Assembly: GCA_014529385.2 (NCBI GenBank)
Contig: CM043952.1
Span: 55,964,619 to 56,028,618, forward strand
Direction: 5' to 3'
DNA: 64,000 nucleotides
Origin: Adiantum capillus-veneris
Taxonomy: Eukaryota; Streptophyta; Polypodiopsida; Polypodiales; Pteridaceae
This document shows positions 25,301-32,664 of the stretch, one piece after another. A model generated the notes under the pieces. That model saw only the letters and a program-made list of their open reading frames with translations, did not search any database and was not told the origin of the DNA. The position numbers and the translations under genes are program-made. How positions within the stretch are numbered: the stretch's first letter is position 1; every line of letters starts with the position of its first letter.

Positions 25301-28300
25301 CAGATCCTAGCTGCCTTAACGTTTGAGCCACGGGCTTCAGTTCAATCTGATGCTCTATTACATCCACACCTTTTATTTGTGAGTAGTCAGTGATAAACAA
25401 ATTGGGATACCTCTTTAGCATATTAATGTAGGACCTATTCTCCTCAAAAGTGAGATCTTTTGCAAGCAGCTTCTCAAAGCCTTCTTCAAGCCGGTTGTCT
25501 TCTCCATCCCTTTGTGTTTGATTGTCTTTTAGCTTTACTTCTATAGAAACATCTCGGGTGTTGGTGTTAAAGACAATTCCCATCACTTCCAAAGAAGACT
25601 TCTCTTCACTTGTTGATGCTTCCTCATCACTTGAGTAAGGACTCTCCTCGCTCTCTTCATCTACCGTAGTTTCGTAGTTGATATCTAGTTGCTTTCCTTC
25701 TCGCCAATCATACACCACGGGCTAACCCTTCTTAAGGATCAATCGGCACTTCCCCATTTTTGATATGCATTCACAGTAATAAGCCAAGGCCTCCCTAGGA
25801 TAATAAGATCTCCCTTTTCCTTAGCTGGCATGCCATACATATCTACCCGTGCATCTATGTTACATATAGAGACTTTTACATTTTCAATGATCCCCAAACA
25901 CTTTACACTTGAATTGTTGGCTTGCCTAGCTTGACCAATAGAGGACTTTGTAATTTCAAGCCCTAATCTATTTATAGCCTTTTCCATGATCACACACATA
26001 TACATGAGACACAAGAATATGGGTTACTCAAATGAGATCTAAAATAACACACCAATACTAAAAACATCAAAGCACCATAGGTGATAGCCAACAGGCTATA
26101 ACAAAAGGCTCATCATAGAGCATACAAATGTCATAAATGAAACCATCTGTCATGTGACACATCCCAACCCTATGTGTCTGTGGACAAGCTACACCATAGG
26201 AGGGTTCCCGTCAGTCAAGTCAAGTTAGATTAGCAGTGATCTGGCACTTTTGTGAGTCTATTCGTAGACCGTGCATGCCTAGTCACTTAGCATAGATGCA
26301 TATCCTCCAGTTGCACACAGCATGATCATCGGAATTCCCATCAGAATCCATTAGCATCAGTTAGGGGAATTTTCCAGTGCATTTAGCCTATTTTTCTATT
26401 TATTGGGATTTTCACTTATCATTTTTAAGTGACTTTCCTACAAAAGCAGGTAGGGCAATTTTGGTAAGTTAATATATAAGCAAACCCAAGTTAGCACTTT
26501 CTGGCAGAAGAGGCAGCAGGAGCTTCCCGCTCAACAGGCAACTTCTTAGCAAAACCCCCCCCCCCCCCGGCAGTAGATCCTCGCCATCTCCCTCCCTTCC
26601 CTTGGCGTTTCCAGTATCAGCATCACCATCCCTCCACCCTCAAGCCTGGCGTTTCCATCATCCCTTGGCAGCAGTCCCCCAAGAAGTACTAACGCCAGCC
26701 AACAGTCCAATCCAGCCAGCGTTTTTGGGATCGTTTTGTACCAGCCCTTGCAGCGTTTTTGGACCATCATTGGGCAGCGTTTTTCAGCCTAATACCCCCT
26801 GCTGTGGCAGCGTTTCCAGCCAGGTTATCAACACCAAAAACGCAGCTTAAAGGAGCCTAAAGGAGTAGGGTTTCCACAGCGTTTTCCCCTCAGAATTTCA
26901 GTTGATAAAGCAGTCCAATTCAGCCATATACAGCAGAGGAAAAAACAGCCGATTCAGCCCCGAAAGTGGCACAGTTCTTCAGCTTTGCCCCTTTGCGAAC
27001 AGCAGATAAAGAAGTCTCTATTTCAGCCCTGAAATCTTCATCGTCTTCACCGACATAGTTCCCGTTGCATCAGTCCATTGCATTAGCATTGTATGCATTT
27101 GTGCAATAAAGTAGACCACTCTCGCCGACGAGAGTGGGGCCTTCGGAAGAGGGTTTTACAACCTCTCGGTGTCGTATCTCTTCTCTCTCCTTCTCTCAGT
27201 CTCATTCACTTGCACGCGCAATATCCACTCACGTTGTTCGTGATCATAGCACTCTCCACAAGACGGAAAGCTCTCTCTTTCCCTAAGAACTAAAAGGAAC
27301 CTTGAGCAGTAAAGATCACTAATCTTGAGAAAATACAACATTTATTCCGCTGCACCTTACATTGGTATCAGAGCTTTGGAAGTGTTCTGCATTACTCAAG
27401 GAAAGAACCACAAGAACCATAAGAATTTTTTTTGCTTGTTGCGGTCGCACGAACCCAAGTTTACTTGGGCGTGGCGATTCCTAATCGTGTTTTGTTGAAG
27501 AGTGACAAGAATCCCAAGAAAGAAGGGCTTGTCCAGCCTCCCCTTGTGTCTCTTTTCACTCATTGAGAGTGGACCGTGCACTTAGCGGCCGGCCAATCGA
27601 CGTGAGGTGGGAAAAAGCAACCTTGGTGTGAGCGCAACGCCGCCAAGGGGTGCGCCCCCAGAAAAGGGTAGAACTCGGGTGAAGAGAAGATCCTTCTCCA
27701 ACGCGATTTGCAAGAGAAAGAAACCCTTAAGAACCTCAAGAACCTCAAGACCCAAGTTCCTCGTGAACTTAAGAACCAAAGATCCTAGTGCATGGTCGTC
27801 ACCCGAAGCGGCATGGATACTTCGCATTCAGGTGATGAGCATGAGAGAGGCGACGAAGGATTCTCCCCACCTGGAGACTTTTCCAACCCTCCCCCTTCGC
27901 CATCTACGCCACGAGTTGTCCTCACTCCTATGGAGATGATGGTCAAGTCGATGTTGGACATGATGGCACAACAACAAGAAACGAATCGAGTTGCCTTGGC
28001 ACAACTCGCAAGCAAAGCAGATGAACAAGCGGCAAAGGACCGTGCACAAGAAGCCAAGGACCGCGAGCGCGATGAAAGAAACGACAAACTTGCTGCACAA
28101 CAAGAAGAACATCGACTTGCTCAGGAACGTGAGCGCCTTGCTCAGGAACGTGAGCGCATTTCTATTGCCACAAAACAAGAAGACCAGCGACTTGCCCTTG
28201 AACGCGAGCGCGCTGAACGAAAAGAACGCAAAGCAGAAAAGGAGGCCGAGCGTGAAGCTCAAAGGGAGCTTCGCAATCAAGAATTTATAGCCCAAATCCT

Positions 28301-31300
28301 AGCCTCGAAGACCGAACCACCCAAACATCGTGGGAGTTCGTCAAGTGGCGCAAGCCACGGTGTGGATTCACACAATCCAGTCACAGAGAAGTTGACTTTC
28401 AGTAAGTATGACGGTAAGATGGATGCTACTGTTCTTCATTCTTGGTTGCATCAATTTAATGCTTATTTTGCGACAACTAAGAAAACAGGCAATAGCAAAG
28501 TTTTGACGGCAGCTATGTACCTTGCTGGTGATGCCATAAAATGGTACCAGGCATGGCAAGAGGCACAGCTAGCCGCACACCTAGAGGCAGCCGACGATTT
28601 CACGCCCCTCTCTTTTAGTTGGGCTGATTTCCAAGACAAGCTCAAGGCGCGGCTTATGCCACCTCAGTACCTTGCACGACTGAAGGACGATTGGCGAGCT
28701 CTCAAGCAAAACGGTATGCCGGTTATGTCTTTCTGTAATCGTGTTTTGCAGCTTGGCACTCAATTACGCAAATCGGATGCGAAGCCCAAGGAGGCATTTC
28801 TTTACGGATTGGACGAGTATATCAAGTATGATGTCGAGGTACTCAATCCAATCGATCTCAACAAAGCGGTAGCAATTGCTCTCGCCCACGAGATGAAGCA
28901 CAACAAAGGAAAGCCTAAGGAGAACAAGACTTCCACAAGTACCTCGCAGACTTCTGAGAACCCGCAGAACGGTAAGAATGGTAAGAATGGTAACTCTTCT
29001 AACCAATCTTCCAATAGTCTCTCATCAAAGAATTCTTCCAATGAATCTAAGGGTAAGGCTAACACAATTGCTAAACCTAAGCTTACTCCAAATGAAAAAG
29101 TAGCACAAGGAATCGTAGGAGGATACATCACTTCGGAAGAAAAAAGCATGTATTCTAAGGAAGGTCGTCGTTTTCATTGTCACATTACGTTTGATTCTCT
29201 GCGCCCAGAGAACGCTATGCGTTCTCCATCTTCACGGCGCCCTCGCTTTAGTTTTAGTAAGGGTCACATAAAACGAACATGTCCTAAGCTTGAATCGAAT
29301 GAATCTAAAGAACCCACAGCACCCACTACATCTGTCAATGCAATGAATGATAACACGATTGTGCCCACAGTTTCTCAAGTCCCTCCCATTGATGATTCTC
29401 TCATTAAATGTTATGGTCGTACGTCGGGGCACCGTTTTGTCATATTGTTTGACCCAGGTAGTATGCATGATGTGATCAGCCTCTCTCTTGTTGAGAGAGT
29501 CCGCCTCGAAGTTAGTTCGAGATCTCCTATCGAGGTCTCTGGCTTTCGTCCTGGTATGGACGCTCTCATCACGAAGGAGTGTCTTGATGTGTTGTTTGAA
29601 ATTCAACAGACTGCCTTCACTAGAAGATTTTTTATTTCTTCTCTCTCAAGATGTGGTATGATTTTAGGCATGAAATGGTTTCGTGAAATCAACCCTCTCG
29701 TTGATTGGGAGGCTAACACTTTAACTATCAATGCCAAAAGTGATTCTCTTACTGTCTTTCATGGAGAGGACATTGTTCCTTCTTCGTCTCTCATTGCTAA
29801 TATGCAGGACAAGGTTGAACGGATTCGAGATAAGGAGACTCTCTCAGTCTCTTTTTCTCCACAGCATGACACACAGGAATTGCATGATTATGAGAAGCAT
29901 GATGATTTGATGGATAATGATTTGCATGATGATTTGGATGAAAAAGACAAGCATGATGAATTGCATGAAGATGATGTGATTGTTCACAAGGATGGTGTGT
30001 TAGTTGATGCTTTTTCTAGCGCAGCTAACCTCGTTGTAGATTCGATCAATCACCAAGAATCGATCTTGGCTTCCGAGTCGAGGTCCACAGATCCCCCATC
30101 AGAAGATTCGATAGATCCCGACGAACCGATCTTGGCTCTCGAGCCTTTGTCAAAAGAACCCTCACAGGAAGTATTGTGTGTTCGCGTTATTGATACGCAC
30201 GCATTATGCGAGTGTTTCATTCGTGAAGGTTTCCTGTATTTTAGTCAGCATCGGTATGTGATCCCTTTTCCTAGGCATGACATATTGTATGTTGAGCACG
30301 TTTCTCTCATGGATGAGCACGAATGTATGCGGATTGTGCATGAAAAGTTGAAAAGTTTGTATGTCAGGAAGTCGCATTCCATGTCTCTTCCGTGGCATGA
30401 CATAGTTTCCGAAAGAGCACATGATAGTATGAGCACCAAACATGGGCATTTTCATTGTGATTTGCCACAGCTGATTGATTACGATCAAACAGAAAAGATT
30501 TGATGGCATTGTTTGCATGTGTTTGATGAACGGGTTGTCACTCTGTCTCTATGTTCATCGACATTGCATACACAGTCTTTAGAGAAGACAAGATTTTTTT
30601 CCTTCACTTTACATGGAATGGGTATGTTTATGGTTTTGTGTTGGAGATGGTTTCAGGAATTTTCAGCCATGGAGATTCTTGAAGACGAAAGAAGCAGGAT
30701 ACTCGACGAAGTTAAAGCATCAAAGGAGCCACAGAAGACTTTGTGTCGCTTTCGGTGCGGCCCAAAGAAGCAAGCGTTGCAGACCTTTATGAAGTTCAAG
30801 TACCGCTCGCAGAGTGGGCCGGCGAAGAGTCCCTTCCAGGTTTCCGGATGCTGTTGGCGATCTCCCTCGACGCCATACAGTTCGGTACCAGTACCTCACT
30901 TTGAAAAGGAGGGGATGTCACGTGACACATCCCAACCCTATGTGTCCGTGGACAAGCTACACCATAGCAGGGTTCCCGTCAGTCAAGTCAAGTTAGATTA
31001 GCAGTGATTTGGCACTTTTGTGAGTCTATTCGTAGACCGTGCATGCCCAGTCACTTAGCATAGATGCATATCCTCCGGTTGCACACAGCATGATCATTGG
31101 AATTCCCATCAGAATCCATTAGCATCAGTTAGGGGAATTTTCCAGTGCATTTAGCCTATTTTCCTATTTATTGGGATTTTCACTTATTATTTTTAAGTGA
31201 CTTTCCTACAAAAAGAATCTGGACATCCAAGATCTTGCCCACCTTTGCGAGGAGGCGGGCCTGGAGAAGGTCTCGTAGCTCTCCTCTGCTAGGACGAGTG

Positions 31301-32623
31301 CCGAGAACCTTGCAGATGACAGAAGTCGCCTGCAAGCGTTCTACCTCTGCGGCAAGGCTCGCTTGCTCTGTCGGCGAAAGAGCAAGTCGAATGGTGGGCT
31401 CGGCGGGGTCGGGCGAGGGGGCTTCAGGCGAGTCCCTCTGTGGTGAAGCTGGAGCCTCCATCTGTGTCTACTTCTTAGTCGAAGAAGCGGGCGGTGAAGA
31501 AAAAACCTGCAAACAAGTCAGCCAGGCACTTTTTCCGAAGAGAAAGTGCTGCCGAGCCAGGTGCAGAGGGCCTTCGGGAGCGAAGAGGAAGGGGGGGAGG
31601 GGGGGATGGCGAGGACGAAGAGGGCAGCCGTGCAATGTGCGGGTGCACAAGCAGCAGCGAGCGGGGGGATGGAGTGGGGAAGGCAAAGCGAGAGGAGGGC
31701 AGCGGGCTGTGGGCAGCCTTTGGGGCAGCGCGCAGATAGGGGGGGGGCGGGGGGGGGGGGGGGGAGGGTAGCGATGGCGCAGCAAGGGGGGGGGGGGGGG
31801 GGCGTGCAGCAGTAGCGAGCGGGGGCTGATCTCTAGTTTTGCTTTATTTTATATGATACACACATACTACTTGGGGCATCACCTTCTTGTGGGAGTGGAG
31901 AAGGGAACCGAAAAAACAGCACATGCACATACTCACTCAATCAATGCGCTTTGAGAACCTCTGACTACGCATGGTTTGGGCACTTGACACCACCAATAAG
32001 TAAGCAACACAAGACGATGCTCCAAAAGCAAATATGCAATTGGTGGACTTGTTTTCACCTTCTCCCATAAGAAAACAAACACATAAGATATCTACACTCC
32101 TCTTCTCTTATGTACACATCTCAGACCATATACACAAGACTTGCCTCTCCAACAAAGAAATCGCTTACAACAAAGTAGCACGCTTTGCATAGAGAGCTTA
32201 TCTCCATCCATACAATGCCGCCACAAATACAATCACCATAAGAGTGAGCCACATGCATATGTGATGAAACCAAAGAGATTTGGAGCAAAAATTTTCTTTA
32301 AACTAATTGAGTAAGTGCAGATAAACAAACCGATACTTACTTAATTTTTCCGGCAAATTAAAGGGGAGGAAAGACTCTGGCAAACCATCATAAATTGCAA
32401 CGCTTGATTGTCAAGGAGAATTCAAAGCTCATTAATCATAAAAATGAGAGAAAGCAAGATTTTGGATAGATGGAGTAAGAGATTGTAGAATCGGGAGAAA
32501 GGGAATAGAATGGCACTTCCTCCAAAGAGGAGGGCTATCATGGAGGGATTGATATGTGAGTGAGAGAGGGTTGGGGTTTTCTCTACTATTGGTAGACCAA
32601 AATAGCAAATGGAGTTGGAATAG

Positions 32624-32664
<41 letters not shown>

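Larger units (their letters stand above)
22690..26030 (-). mobile_element. Ty3 element B, antisense pol fragment, no LTRs
   Basis: From 26014 down to about 22690 the minus strand encodes protease end, RT, RNase H, a second RNase H and integrase. Gag and both LTRs are missing. The upstream end is cut near the 5' LTR of the gag-only element at 26148. Frames carry many stops. The presence of two RNase H domains points to the Tat-like branch of plant Ty3 elements. Confidence 0.85.
26148..31213 (+). mobile_element. Non-autonomous LTR retrotransposon with gag-protease only (TR-GAG type)
   Basis: A 1,214-bp 5' LTR is followed by a tRNA-Met-type primer site, an intact 903-codon gag-protease gene, about 400 bp without RT or integrase, a polypurine tract and the first 298 bp of a 3' LTR. 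The 3' LTR is cut at 31213 against an antisense LINE. Everything needed for transcription, packaging and priming is present. Integrase and RT would have to come from another Ty3 element. The two LTR parts differ by only about ten bases over 298 by eye. Confidence 0.9.

Noticed and set aside
31180-31461. Read-through fusion of LINE ORF1 with LTR sequence as a new gene
   Set aside because: The last residues come from the truncated LTR on the other side of a breakpoint; the fusion is accidental.
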